Notes: generated from the sequence alone by a model not told the origin. Numbered from the stretch's first letter, positions 1-6,175 are shown. The stretch: 7,562 bases of DNA from Thermococcus sp. (GCA_027065835.1 JAMONK010000194.1:1-7562); one strand, 5' to 3'. Numbers and translations: made by a program.

Positions 1-625
1 TCTTCAGCTCGTTGAGCAGCTCAAGTATCTGAGCCTGAACCGTAACGTCCAACGCCGTCGTTGGCTCATCCGCTATGAGGAGGCGGGGGTTGTTGGCTAT
101 TCCCGCGCCTATGACAACACGCTGCTTCATTCCTCCACTCAGCTCGTGGGGGTAGTTCTTTACCCTGCTTTCCGGGTCCGGAAGCATGACCTCACGAAGA
201 ACGTTAACCGCTTTGGCAATGCCCTCCTTGATGTTCTTCACCTTGTTGTGAACCTCCATGGCCTCCCCAACCTGGTAACCAACGGTGTAGAGGGGATCAA
301 GTGAGGAGTGGGGATCCTGGAATATGTAGGCTATTTCGTTTCCCCGGATCTCCCTTATCCCCTCCTCGTTGATCTTGAGGAGGTCAACCGTCGAGCCGTC
401 CGCTTTGTGGTAGACAACCTGCCCGTTCACTATCCTGCCCGGGCTCTCTATAAGGCGGGTTATCGCCCTTGAGGTCACGCTCTTTCCACAGCCGGTTTCA
501 CCCACGAGGGCGAGGGTTTCACCCCGGTATATATCAAAGGACACGTCCTCTATTGCCTTGACTATGCCGGCGTAGGTGTAGAAGTACACGCTGAGGTTTT
601 TGATCTCAACCAGGGGTTCAGGCAT
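1..625 (-). CDS. dppD: Opp/Dpp-type ABC transporter ATP-binding protein (DppD-like), 3' end outside window
   Basis: ATPase subunit that powers the importer encoded upstream, acting on the cytoplasmic face of the permease pair. The first 208 codons are present and the reading frame is open to the window edge. Reading the minus strand from ATG at 625 gives MPEPLVEIKNLSVYF, then a Walker A motif GETGCGKS (residues 42-49), Q-loop Gln103 in IFQDP, ABC signature LSGGMKQR (162-169), Walker B LLIADEP (182-188) and D-loop ALD (191-193). The His switch and the C-terminal oligopeptide-transporter region (often with Cys residues binding an iron-sulfur cluster) lie beyond base 1. Walker A has Cys where Ser is more usual (GESGSGKS), which is tolerated in this family. 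The start codon overlaps the stop of the DppC-type permease by 8 nt (ATGCCTGA), a sign of translational coupling. A DppF-type partner ATPase is expected next but not visible. The symbol is family-level; the substrate is unknown. Confidence 0.95.
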   Translation of the reverse strand, partial: MPEPLVEIKNLSVYFYTYAGIVKAIEDVSFDIYRGETLALVGETGCGKSVTSRAITRLIESPGRIVNGQVVYHKADGSTVDLLKINEEGIREIRGNEIAYIFQDPHSSLDPLYTVGYQVGEAMEVHNKVKNIKEGIAKAVNVLREVMLPDPESRVKNYPHELSGGMKQRVVIGAGIANNPRLLIADEPTTALDVTVQAQILELLNELK

Positions 626-1835
626 TGCTCTCACCACCCGCGGCACCTTTCTTCTTTACCTTAAACTCCATGCTGCGCCTCGTCCTCGGATCGAGGATGT
701 CCCTGAGGCCATCACCGAGGAGGTTCCACCCCAGCACCACGGTGACTATGACGATACCCGGGAACGCCACGAGCCACCACGCCTGCGGGAAGTACTGGGC
801 GCCCTGGTTGATCAGGTTACCCCAGTCCGGGATTGGTGGGACCGCTCCCAGCCCCAGGAAGCTCAGGCCAGCCTCCGTCAGGATCACTCCGCCGAAGTCC
901 ATAGTTATCATGACCAGTATCGGCCCGATTATATTGGGCAGTATGTGCTTGAACATTATCGTCCTGGAGGGCAGACCTATGGCCCTGGCGGCCTCAACGT
1001 ACAGGTTCTCCCTCTCCGTCAGCGTTGAACCGCGGGTTATTCTTGTGTACCCCGGCCACCAGACGATTATAAGGGCGACGAAGACCGCCAGCAGCTTTCC
1101 AAGGTTGTTAACATCCCTCGGTTGCAGTGCGAACAGTTTGAGGACCAGGGTCTGAGCGAAGGCATGGTAATTCAGGAAGTTCTGAATTCTCCCGGGTAGG
1201 ACAGCCGATAGTGCAATGGCCAGTATCAAGCCGGGGAATGCCAGGAACATGTCCGTTATACGCATTATTGTCTCATCGACAGCACCGCCGTGGTAGCCTG
1301 CTATCAGGCCCAGCATTATACCGAACGTCGGTCCTATCATGATTATGAATACGTCCAGCACCAGGGCGGTTCTGGCCCCCGCCAGGAGGACGCTCAGGAG
1401 GTCCCTACCGAAGAGGTCCGAGCCGATCGAGTAGTGCACGGTTGTGGTGTAGTGTATAACGTGCCAGTTCTTGACCATGGTGACGTTCAGGAAAACGTTC
1501 GTGCCCGGAGGAGCGAGTTTTGACGTGGAGTTGTACATGACCGGGAAGAAGTCGTAGGGCCAGGACGCGAGGTACGGTCCCACGATGCCGAAGAAGATGT
1601 ACACCACGACTATTACCAGGCCCAGAAGCGCTGGAGGGGACCGGTTAAGGGCGTAGGCCATCAGTTTCCATTCCTGTATTTTGGACTGGTTTCTCCTCCT
1701 CCAGTCTTTCTTGAACAGATTTATAAACACGGCCAAACCGTCTATGAGCTTGTCGCTTATCCGGTCAAGTATGGACATCTCGTACTCTTCCCTCTCCTCG
1801 TACGATTCTTTCGGTTCCTTTGTGCCGTCTCCCAT
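618..1835 (-). CDS. dppC: Opp/Dpp-type ABC transporter permease (DppC-like)
   Basis: Second membrane subunit of the importer, pairing with the DppB-type protein to form the substrate channel. I start it at ATG 1835 (405 aa) because GAGGTG lies six bases upstream; an in-frame GTG at 1844 would add three residues but leaves no room for a binding site. A charged cytoplasmic N-tail of about 65 residues precedes the first membrane helix (about 68-89). The permease core starts near GSDLFGRDLLS (138-148). The EAA loop that docks on the ATPase is at about 278-301 (YVEAARAIGLPSR, then HILPN). The C-terminus carries GDGLRDILDPRTR, typical of DppC/OppC. The protein is longer than the usual roughly 300 aa because of the N-tail, an extracellular stretch between helix 1 and the core (about 92-137), and an extra stretch after LSAVLPG (about 214-247). 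It follows the DppB gene by 10 nt and overlaps the ATPase gene by 8 nt. Family assignment is firm; substrate is not. Confidence 0.95.
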   Translation of the reverse strand: MGDGTKEPKESYEEREEYEMSILDRISDKLIDGLAVFINLFKKDWRRRNQSKIQEWKLMAYALNRSPPALLGLVIVVVYIFFGIVGPYLASWPYDFFPVMYNSTSKLAPPGTNVFLNVTMVKNWHVIHYTTTVHYSIGSDLFGRDLLSVLLAGARTALVLDVFIIMIGPTFGIMLGLIAGYHGGAVDETIMRITDMFLAFPGLILAIALSAVLPGRIQNFLNYHAFAQTLVLKLFALQPRDVNNLGKLLAVFVALIIVWWPGYTRITRGSTLTERENLYVEAARAIGLPSRTIMFKHILPNIIGPILVMITMDFGGVILTEAGLSFLGLGAVPPIPDWGNLINQGAQYFPQAWWLVAFPGIVIVTVVLGWNLLGDGLRDILDPRTRRSMEFKVKKKGAAGGESNA

Positions 1836-1841
1836 TTGAAC

Positions 1842-1848
1842 CACCTCA
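1842..1848 (-). promoter_or_regulatory. Ribosome binding site of the DppC-type permease, overlapping the DppB-type stop codon
   Basis: On the minus strand the sequence reads TGAGGTGGTTCAAATG. The TGA is the stop of the upstream permease and GAGGTG within it matches the archaeal anti-Shine-Dalgarno. The following ATG at 1835 is six bases away. This decides the start at 1835 over the GTG at 1844, which lies inside the motif, and implies coupled translation of the two permeases. Confidence 0.7.
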
Positions 1849-2847
1849 GAACCTCACCCTTGGGTCAACCAGCGCGTAGAGTATGTCCGCCACCAGATTG
1901 GCCGTTACGAAGACTATGGCGTACAGGAAGGTAACACCGATAAGCGCGGGGAAGTCCAGGTACATCACCGACTGAAGGGCGTAGAGACCTATCCCCGGGA
2001 GGTTGAATATCGTCTCGGTTATCGGGGTCCCAGCGAGCAGTCCTCCGAACTGGAGGGCCAGGATAGTTATAACGGGAACCAGGGCGTTTTTGAGGACGTG
2101 CCTGTAGAGTCTGCCCTTCGGGACACCCTTCGCCTTGAGGAAGAGGGTACTGTCCCTGCTGTACGCTTCCAGGAACGAGTTTCTTGTGAACCTCATCAGA
2201 ACCCCCGCGGCCGCTATTCCAAGGGTGAAACCTGGAAGCCAGAAACGCCTGACCTGCTCCGCAAAGTTCCCCCAGTTGAGGGTTATGATCGAGTCTATGA
2301 CAGGTATGTGGGTTATCTGATGGTGGGGAGCAGGTGGTATTCCCGCGAGCGTCGTTAGATTCCAATGGATGAAGAAAACCCATATGAACAGGTACGCCAT
2401 GACGTAGATTGGCGTTGATATGAAGATCAGGGCCAGTATCCTGAGGACCATGTCCGTTATCGAGTTACGCTTGAGCGCCGAGATTATACCCAAGGGGAGC
2501 CCTATGAGGACCACGAAGAAGAAAGCGAACAGTGCCAGCTGGAACGTCACTATAAAGCGGTTACCGATGTTGGTGAACACCGGCACCTGATTCAGGGGGT
2601 CAAGAAGGCTGTTCGTGAAAAGGCCCTTGATCAGAAACAGGTACTGGTCGTACCAAGGCTGATTTAAGTGATACTCCGCTTTTATGAGTTCCACAGCGGA
2701 TTGAGTGGCCTTTTCGCCCCCCGCCCACGCCCTCACCGGGTTAGCGGGAATGACGTACGCGATTATAAAAACTATGAAGGTAACTCCTATTAACGTAGGA
2801 ATAAAGGTGAGACCCCTTCTTACCAAGAACTTTCCCAAGCCCGCCAT
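1846..2847 (-). CDS. dppB: Opp/Dpp-type ABC transporter permease (DppB-like)
   Basis: First membrane subunit of the importer, 333 aa, close to the family's usual length. An N-terminal helix (about 11-34, GLTFIPTLIGVTFIVF onward) is followed by an extracellular loop containing the family-typical LNQPWYDQY (61-69). More helices follow at about 99-123, 135-160, 203-217, 258-272 and 303-325. The EAA loop contacting the ATPase is at about 225-260 (FLEAYSRDSTLFLKAKG, then VLKNALVPVI). The ending TETIFNLPGIG ... LVDPRVRF is characteristic of DppB/OppB proteins. The start ATG at 2847 has an upstream GGGGGAT four bases away. It lies 72 nt downstream of the binding-protein gene and 10 nt before the DppC-type gene. 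The loop at about 160-183 (HWNLTTLAGIPPAPHHQITH) is His/Pro-rich. The transported compound cannot be deduced. Confidence 0.96.
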   Translation of the reverse strand: MAGLGKFLVRRGLTFIPTLIGVTFIVFIIAYVIPANPVRAWAGGEKATQSAVELIKAEYHLNQPWYDQYLFLIKGLFTNSLLDPLNQVPVFTNIGNRFIVTFQLALFAFFFVVLIGLPLGIISALKRNSITDMVLRILALIFISTPIYVMAYLFIWVFFIHWNLTTLAGIPPAPHHQITHIPVIDSIITLNWGNFAEQVRRFWLPGFTLGIAAAGVLMRFTRNSFLEAYSRDSTLFLKAKGVPKGRLYRHVLKNALVPVITILALQFGGLLAGTPITETIFNLPGIGLYALQSVMYLDFPALIGVTFLYAIVFVTANLVADILYALVDPRVRF

Positions 2848-2903
2848 TTATATCCCCCTTTCACGTTTTTGGTGTTAATGGCAATCACAAACACGATAAA
2901 AAC

Positions 2904-2919
2904 ATGAAAAAAAGAAAGA
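2904..2919 (-). terminator. T-rich tract after the binding-protein gene, possible partial terminator
   Basis: Immediately after the stop codon of the binding-protein gene the minus strand reads ATCTTTCTTTTTTTCATG, with a run of seven T residues. In Thermococcales, intrinsic termination depends mainly on oligo-T tracts without needing a hairpin. The tract lies in the 72-nt gap before the DppB-type permease, and I see no convincing new promoter in that gap. It may let only part of the polymerases through, giving more binding protein than permease. This is inference from position and composition. Confidence 0.45.
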
Positions 2920-5109
2920 TCAGCCACCTATAACCTTGTAGTTCAGGCTGTCGAACACGACCGCGCTCTGCAGGAAGGGTCCGATGTAGTCGTCCGGGTC
3001 AAGGAAGTCCGGTGCCCACCCAACGATGTACACCTGGAAATCGCCACTGCCGGTCTTGGACAGGAGCGTCGGCCAGGATAGCGGCGTTACCGATACCTTG
3101 AAGCCGAGCTGTCCCCAGCTGTTCTGGAGCAGCGATGCCAGCTGCTGGCGCTGGGTGTTTCCGCTGTTGTAGTAGATGGTTATGGTGTACTTCGTCGGGT
3201 CTATTCCAGACTTCTTGAGGAGGTTGAGGGCGTTCTGCAGGTTGTACGAGTATTTGGTCATGTTGTACTCGGTGTAGCCAAGCCAGTCAATCGGTATTGG
3301 ACCGTAGTTCGGAACCATGTAGCCGTTGTAAACCGACTTGTACACCTGCTGGTATGGAACGGCCCAGGCAAGTGCCTGTCTGACAAATTCGTTGTTCATC
3401 GGCTCCTTCTGGGCGTTAAGAACTATGAAGACCATGTCCGGAGTGATGAAGGACTCGATCTTCGACTTGAATCCCTGAAGCTGGAGGTTCTCAACGGCGT
3501 TAAGCCTCGTCAGAGGAACGGCAGCGATATCCGCCGTACCCTTCTTGAAAAGGCTTATACGCGTGTTGGCATCGTTGGAGAGTATGTAGATGACCGTCTT
3601 GGTCGTCACCAAGTTCGGGTTCTTCTGCTCGATCTGGCTCCACATGGTGGCGTTCCAGTAGTGTGGGTTCCTCTGGAGAACCAGGTAGCTGTTCTGCTTT
3701 GCCTCTTTGATGTAGAACGGGCCGGTGAAAACGCCTATCATGTTGTCCTGCAGCATCTTGTGTATCGGGTCGTTGGAGCCTTTCTGGACGTAGTTGTTCC
3801 ATGCATCCGGCTTCTTACCCCAGTCGGCCGCCTTCATGGCCGCGTCGTACTTGTCGCCGAGCATGTACTTGGCCGGGATGACCATGAGGTACGGGTCGGC
3901 CAGTACGCTGAGGATACCTCCGTACGGGTGCGGGAGGACGAGCTTGTAGACACCTGCGGTCTGTCCGCTGTACCCGAAGAAGCTGAGGAGGTCCTGCATG
4001 GACGTTACATCCTTGGTCTTACCGTTGAAGTCGGCGATAACGCCGCCGTTCTTAAGAACCTGCTCGAACTCCTGGTCGCTCATTGCGTAGCTGGCGCTCA
4101 GGTTGGTGTACGTGCTCAGCATCCAGCTGACGGAATAGCCGCCCCTGAGAACGCGCCAGAACTCGAACTCAACGTCGGTGGCGTTAACCGGATAAAGGGT
4201 GCCCGTCTTCGGGTCGTATGCCTTGACACCTCCCCTTATGACGAAGTACCAGACGGTTCCGTCCTTGTTGTGCGCCCACGCAACGGCCAGATCAGGTGAA
4301 ATCTTGGTGGTCTCGTTCTTCCAGTAGGTAACCAGTGAATCGCCGACGTTGTGGTAGATTTCCCATCCAAAGGTCTCGTAGTCAAACGCCGGGTCAAAGG
4401 ACCTCGGCCATCCAATGGTGGTGATGGACATGACACCAGGCTGGTTGTTGTAGCTTCCGATACCCGTGCTGACGGTCGGAGCGTTCTTGTCCTCCATAAC
4501 GAGGTCCCAGCGCGGGGCGAGAACCGGGTTGTAGTACCAGTTGTGGACCCAGTTCCATGAAACACGGGCAGCTTTGTTGTCACCCAGGATAATCTCCGGG
4601 AGTTCTCTGTTGGCGAGGACCTCAAGGGCGTTGTAAAGTCCGGCCCTAACGTTGGGGTCGGTCACTTTCCTTGCAACCTGAATCAAGGCATCCATATCGG
4701 GGTCGCGGAGGAACGCCGGGTTTATTTCACCGAATCCCTGGGACTCGTTCATAAGCTGTTTGATGGTCTTGGTATTTGCAGTGTCCTCTTTGTAGGAGAC
4801 TATTATAACAGGCTTGTTGGGAAGGCTTCCGACCTTGGCACCAGTTCCCTCGGGACCAACCACAACAACGTAGTGCTCCGTCCCGATAACGCGGGCCGCC
4901 GAAAGGTGAGATTCGATATACTTAACCGCCTCGGACGGCGAGGCCGTGGTTGTGGTGCTGGGGCTTGAAGTCGCACTTGCGGTGCTAGAACTAGAGCTTG
5001 TCGTTGAGGGGGTTGTTGTAGTCCCACCCCCACCGATACAGCCACTGGCAACTACGGCAAGGGCCATAAGGCCCACCAAAAACAGGGCTCCTAAAACACG
5101 TTTGTTCAT
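2920..5109 (-). CDS. ABC transporter substrate-binding lipoprotein, SBP_bac_5 family, apparently circularly permuted
   Basis: Extracytoplasmic binding protein (729 aa) delivering solute to the importer encoded downstream. A signal peptide ends in lipobox ASGC with Cys24 as the lipid-anchored residue. A Thr/Ser-rich linker (about 29-58) follows, typical of archaeal surface-tethered binding proteins. Residues about 131-206 (DMDALIQVARKVTDP, LYNALEVLANRELPEIIL, VHNWYYNP) look like the end of a normal DppA-type protein. The usual N-terminal lobe starts only at about 227 (ITTIGWPRSFDPAF, then SPDLAVAWAHNKDGTVW). The hinge and second lobe follow, and the protein stops shortly after GWAPDFLDPDDY (697-708), exactly where the terminal segment normally begins. 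The order is therefore rotated. It is also longer than the typical 500-600 aa. The start ATG at 5109 follows AGGGGTGGGG, and it is the first gene of the operon. Ligand could be oligopeptide or oligosaccharide (the P. furiosus cellobiose-binding protein belongs to this family), so no symbol is given. Confidence 0.95.
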   Translation of the reverse strand: MNKRVLGALFLVGLMALAVVASGCIGGGGTTTTPSTTSSSSSTASATSSPSTTTTASPSEAVKYIESHLSAARVIGTEHYVVVVGPEGTGAKVGSLPNKPVIIVSYKEDTANTKTIKQLMNESQGFGEINPAFLRDPDMDALIQVARKVTDPNVRAGLYNALEVLANRELPEIILGDNKAARVSWNWVHNWYYNPVLAPRWDLVMEDKNAPTVSTGIGSYNNQPGVMSITTIGWPRSFDPAFDYETFGWEIYHNVGDSLVTYWKNETTKISPDLAVAWAHNKDGTVWYFVIRGGVKAYDPKTGTLYPVNATDVEFEFWRVLRGGYSVSWMLSTYTNLSASYAMSDQEFEQVLKNGGVIADFNGKTKDVTSMQDLLSFFGYSGQTAGVYKLVLPHPYGGILSVLADPYLMVIPAKYMLGDKYDAAMKAADWGKKPDAWNNYVQKGSNDPIHKMLQDNMIGVFTGPFYIKEAKQNSYLVLQRNPHYWNATMWSQIEQKNPNLVTTKTVIYILSNDANTRISLFKKGTADIAAVPLTRLNAVENLQLQGFKSKIESFITPDMVFIVLNAQKEPMNNEFVRQALAWAVPYQQVYKSVYNGYMVPNYGPIPIDWLGYTEYNMTKYSYNLQNALNLLKKSGIDPTKYTITIYYNSGNTQRQQLASLLQNSWGQLGFKVSVTPLSWPTLLSKTGSGDFQVYIVGWAPDFLDPDDYIGPFLQSAVVFDSLNYKVIGG

Positions 5110-5157
5110 ATAACCCCACCCCTAACAGTTAATGGGCATTGAAATCTTAGATACATC

Positions 5158-5175
5158 AATAATAAGCATTTCGGT
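5158..5175 (-). promoter_or_regulatory. Promoter of the importer operon (BRE/TATA)
   Basis: The minus strand reads CCGAAATGCTTATTATTG, a plausible BRE (CGAAA) followed by an AT-rich TATA-like element. Transcription would begin about 25 nt further on, near 5137, giving a leader of roughly 28 nt that contains the AGGGGTGGGG binding site before ATG 5109. The match to the TATA consensus is only moderate, so the exact position is uncertain. Confidence 0.5.
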
Positions 5176-5185
5176 TCAATGAGCT

Positions 5186-5197
5186 ATGAACGTTCAT
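5186..5197. promoter_or_regulatory. Perfect 12-bp palindrome, candidate operator
   Basis: ATGAACGTTCAT equals its own reverse complement across all 12 bases. It lies about 11 bp upstream of the proposed BRE of the importer promoter, a position that would suit an activator, or a repressor acting on an upstream site. It also lies in the region between the importer and the RAM-domain gene. No protein is identified that binds it. Confidence 0.45.
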
Positions 5198-5471
5198 CTA
5201 TGTACAAATAATAGACGTTTAAATCCACGAACCGTGCACGTCAGATACATCCGACCACCAAAAGGCAATAGATAGGCTCAGTGGAGAGATTCAAGGAAAA
5301 CCGATGATACCCCAAAATCCAGTGGATGCCCTACTAAAAGAACACCTGACCTGGTTAAGCCCCGACAGGTGGAAACCCCGCTCCAAGGAGGGACACATGA
5401 AGTTCTCAGACACTCCTCCAGTTGGCATGGAGTTGGCCCTATCCAAGACGGGAGAGGTGTCAGAACCGTCT
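5198..5471. other. Non-coding stretch between the importer promoter and the RAM-domain gene promoter
   Basis: No gene is supported here. The only plus-strand frame, ATG 5304 to stop 5501 (65 codons), has a weak upstream purine stretch, matches no family I know and runs through the promoter of the next gene. Small inverted repeats are visible: an 8-bp palindrome CGTGCACG (5233-5240) and CACCTG/CAGGTG arms (5343-5348 and 5366-5371). The major structure is the hairpin at 5402-5466, listed separately. The stretch could be a long leader, a small structured RNA, or remnants of decayed sequence. Confidence 0.6.
5402..5466 (+). repeat. Long imperfect inverted repeat (hairpin) upstream of the RAM-domain promoter
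   Basis: The left arm GTTCT-CA-GACACTCCTCC (5402-5419) pairs with the right arm GGAGAGGTGTC-AGAAC (5451-5466). Sixteen positions pair, with one T-G wobble (5414/5456), one C-A mismatch (5415/5455) and a two-base bulge (5407-5408). The enclosed 31 bases contain a weaker inner helix with TTGG (5422-5425) against CCAA (5443-5446). The wobble pairs only in plus-strand RNA, so a plus transcript folds slightly better. It ends six bases before the BRE of the next promoter and has no T-tract after it, so it is not an ordinary terminator. It may be a small RNA, a DNA regulatory element or a degenerate repeat. Confidence 0.6.
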
Positions 5472-5486
5472 GCGAAAAGCTTAAAT
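5472..5486 (+). promoter_or_regulatory. Promoter of the RAM-domain gene (BRE/TATA)
   Basis: GCGAAAAGCTTAAAT gives a good BRE (GCGAAA) joined to a TATA-like CTTAAAT. Transcription would start near 5508, about 28 nt before ATG 5536. The leader then contains GGGTGATG, whose GGTGAT is a strong archaeal ribosome binding site six bases before the start. Confidence 0.65.
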
Positions 5487-5535
5487 GAGATAGGCCGCTA
5501 AATAGAAATGTAAAGGCTTTCCCGGGTGATGAAAA

Positions 5536-5778
5536 ATGGTCAGGTCGTATGTTTTGTTAACAGTTGAGATTGGAAAGGTCGAGAGCGTCATAGAGGCGCT
5601 CAAGCAGATCCCCGGCGTTACCAAGGCCGACGCCGTTACGGGCCCGTACGATGCAATCGTCCACATAGAGGCCAACGACCTTGGGGAACTCACCAGGAAG
5701 ATACTCCACGATATACACAACATCGACGGTGTTATCGATACAACGACCGCTATAGTCGTTGAAATGGAAGAAGAGTGA
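5536..5778 (+). CDS. Stand-alone RAM domain protein (Lrp/AsnC C-terminal ligand-binding domain)
   Basis: An 80-residue protein made only of the ligand-sensing and oligomerising domain of Lrp/AsnC regulators (AsnC_trans_reg); there is no helix-turn-helix. The pattern is clear: SYVLLTVEIGKVESVIEAL strand and helix, IPGV (25-28), TGPYDAIVHIEAND (35-48) with the family's G-x-YD core, LTRKILHDIHNIDGV (52-66), and a final strand TTTAIVVEM. Such proteins form dimers or decamers and bind amino acids at subunit interfaces. They are thought to modulate full-length Lrp proteins or sense amino acids, though the role here is unknown. The ATG start has GGTGAT six bases upstream and its own promoter. It is divergent from the importer operon 427 bp away and convergent with srp19, with one base between stops. 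It cannot bind DNA by the usual Lrp mechanism. Confidence 0.93.
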   Translation: MVRSYVLLTVEIGKVESVIEALKQIPGVTKADAVTGPYDAIVHIEANDLGELTRKILHDIHNIDGVIDTTTAIVVEMEEE

Positions 5779-5779
5779 G

Positions 5780-6118
5780 CTACCTCTTTTTCCTCTTGGA
5801 TTTGGGTTTCTTGGCCTTAGCCCTGGCGTTTCTGATCTCTTTGATCTTCTGAGATATCATCTTAAGGCTCTTGGTTTTTGGGTGCCTGCTCTCCACTCGA
5901 AGCATCCCGCGGGTTCGGTACTCCTCCTCGAGACCCGCGAGTCGGGGATTCAACTTCGTGGGGTCTGATTCCAGGATTTTCATTCCAAGGCTCTCCGCCG
6001 CCTCGACGATCTCGGACAGCTTGGGCCCATTAAGAGATGCTCCCCTGCTCACAGCCCGCCCATAGCGCCGGCTGAGCCTTGAATCGAGCTCATTGGGCCA
6101 TATCACGAACTTCTTCAT
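5780..6118 (-). CDS. srp19: Signal recognition particle protein SRP19
   Basis: Archaeal SRP19 (112 aa) binds the tips of helices 6 and 8 of 7S SRP RNA and prepares the RNA for SRP54, so it belongs to co-translational protein targeting. Diagnostic features are the N-terminal FVIWPNELDSRLSRRYGR (4-21), the helix GPKLSEIVEAAESLGM (31-46), the RGMLRVE strand (70-76), HPKTKSLKMISQKI (79-92) and a Lys/Arg-rich tail (about 94-112) suited to RNA binding. I start at ATG 6118 because AGGTGG lies five bases upstream. An in-frame GTG at 6127 would add three residues but sits inside that ribosome binding site. The 3' end nearly touches the convergent RAM gene, and the 5' end shares a short divergent promoter region with the DUF257 gene. 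Nothing in the sequence is aberrant. Confidence 0.96.
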   Translation of the reverse strand: MKKFVIWPNELDSRLSRRYGRAVSRGASLNGPKLSEIVEAAESLGMKILESDPTKLNPRLAGLEEEYRTRGMLRVESRHPKTKSLKMISQKIKEIRNARAKAKKPKSKRKKR

Positions 6119-6126
6119 CTCCTCCA

Positions 6127-6142
6127 CCTAAAAGATTTAAAA
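6127..6142 (+). promoter_or_regulatory. Promoter of the DUF257-trmI pair (BRE/TATA)
   Basis: CCTAAAAGATTTAAAA has a BRE-like CTAAAAG and a strong TATA ATTTAAAA (6135-6142). Start of transcription is expected near 6164, giving either a leaderless message for the GTG/TTG at 6164-6167 or a 12-nt leader for TTG 6176. The BRE half overlaps the srp19 ribosome binding site (6121-6129 on the other strand). Confidence 0.65.
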
Positions 6143-6151
6143 GTCGGGTGG

Positions 6152-6167
6152 TTAAAAACCCTTTTGG
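6152..6167 (-). promoter_or_regulatory. Promoter of srp19 (BRE/TATA)
   Basis: On the minus strand CCAAAAGGGTTTTTAA gives a BRE-like CCAAAAG followed by TTTTTAA. Transcription would start near 6130, leaving a leader of about 12 nt that is essentially the AGGTGGAGG binding site. A second TATA-like CTTTTAAA closer to the gene would place the start inside the coding region and is less likely. Confidence 0.5.
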
Positions 6168-6175
6168 TGAGTGCC

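Noticed and set aside
600..1155. Plus-strand frames opposite the DppC-type permease
   Set aside because: Antisense shadows of a clearly conserved permease gene; no independent evidence for coding.
3661..4299. Long open frame on the plus strand opposite the binding-protein gene
   Set aside because: It mirrors the codon pattern of the lipoprotein gene, has no promoter or family match, and is a shadow frame.
4930..5030. Low-complexity DNA that could be a tandem repeat
   Set aside because: It encodes the Thr/Ser linker after the lipobox with varied codons and has no exact repeat unit.
5343..5466. Two successive hairpins as a possible H/ACA guide RNA
   Set aside because: No ACA-type trinucleotide follows the second hairpin and I cannot see a kink-turn, so the assignment is unsupported.
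5304..5501. Plus-strand 65-codon frame between the importer and the RAM-domain gene
   Set aside because: Weak ribosome binding site, no family match, runs through the hairpin and through the BRE/TATA of the next gene; it is better explained as chance.
5526..5532. GTGATGA resembling box C of a C/D guide RNA
   Set aside because: It is the ribosome binding site of the RAM-domain gene, and no properly spaced D, C' and D' boxes follow.
6131..6139. Second TATA-like CTTTTAAAT on the minus strand as the srp19 promoter
   Set aside because: It would place the transcription start near 6110, inside the srp19 coding region; the same bases serve better as the plus-strand TATA.
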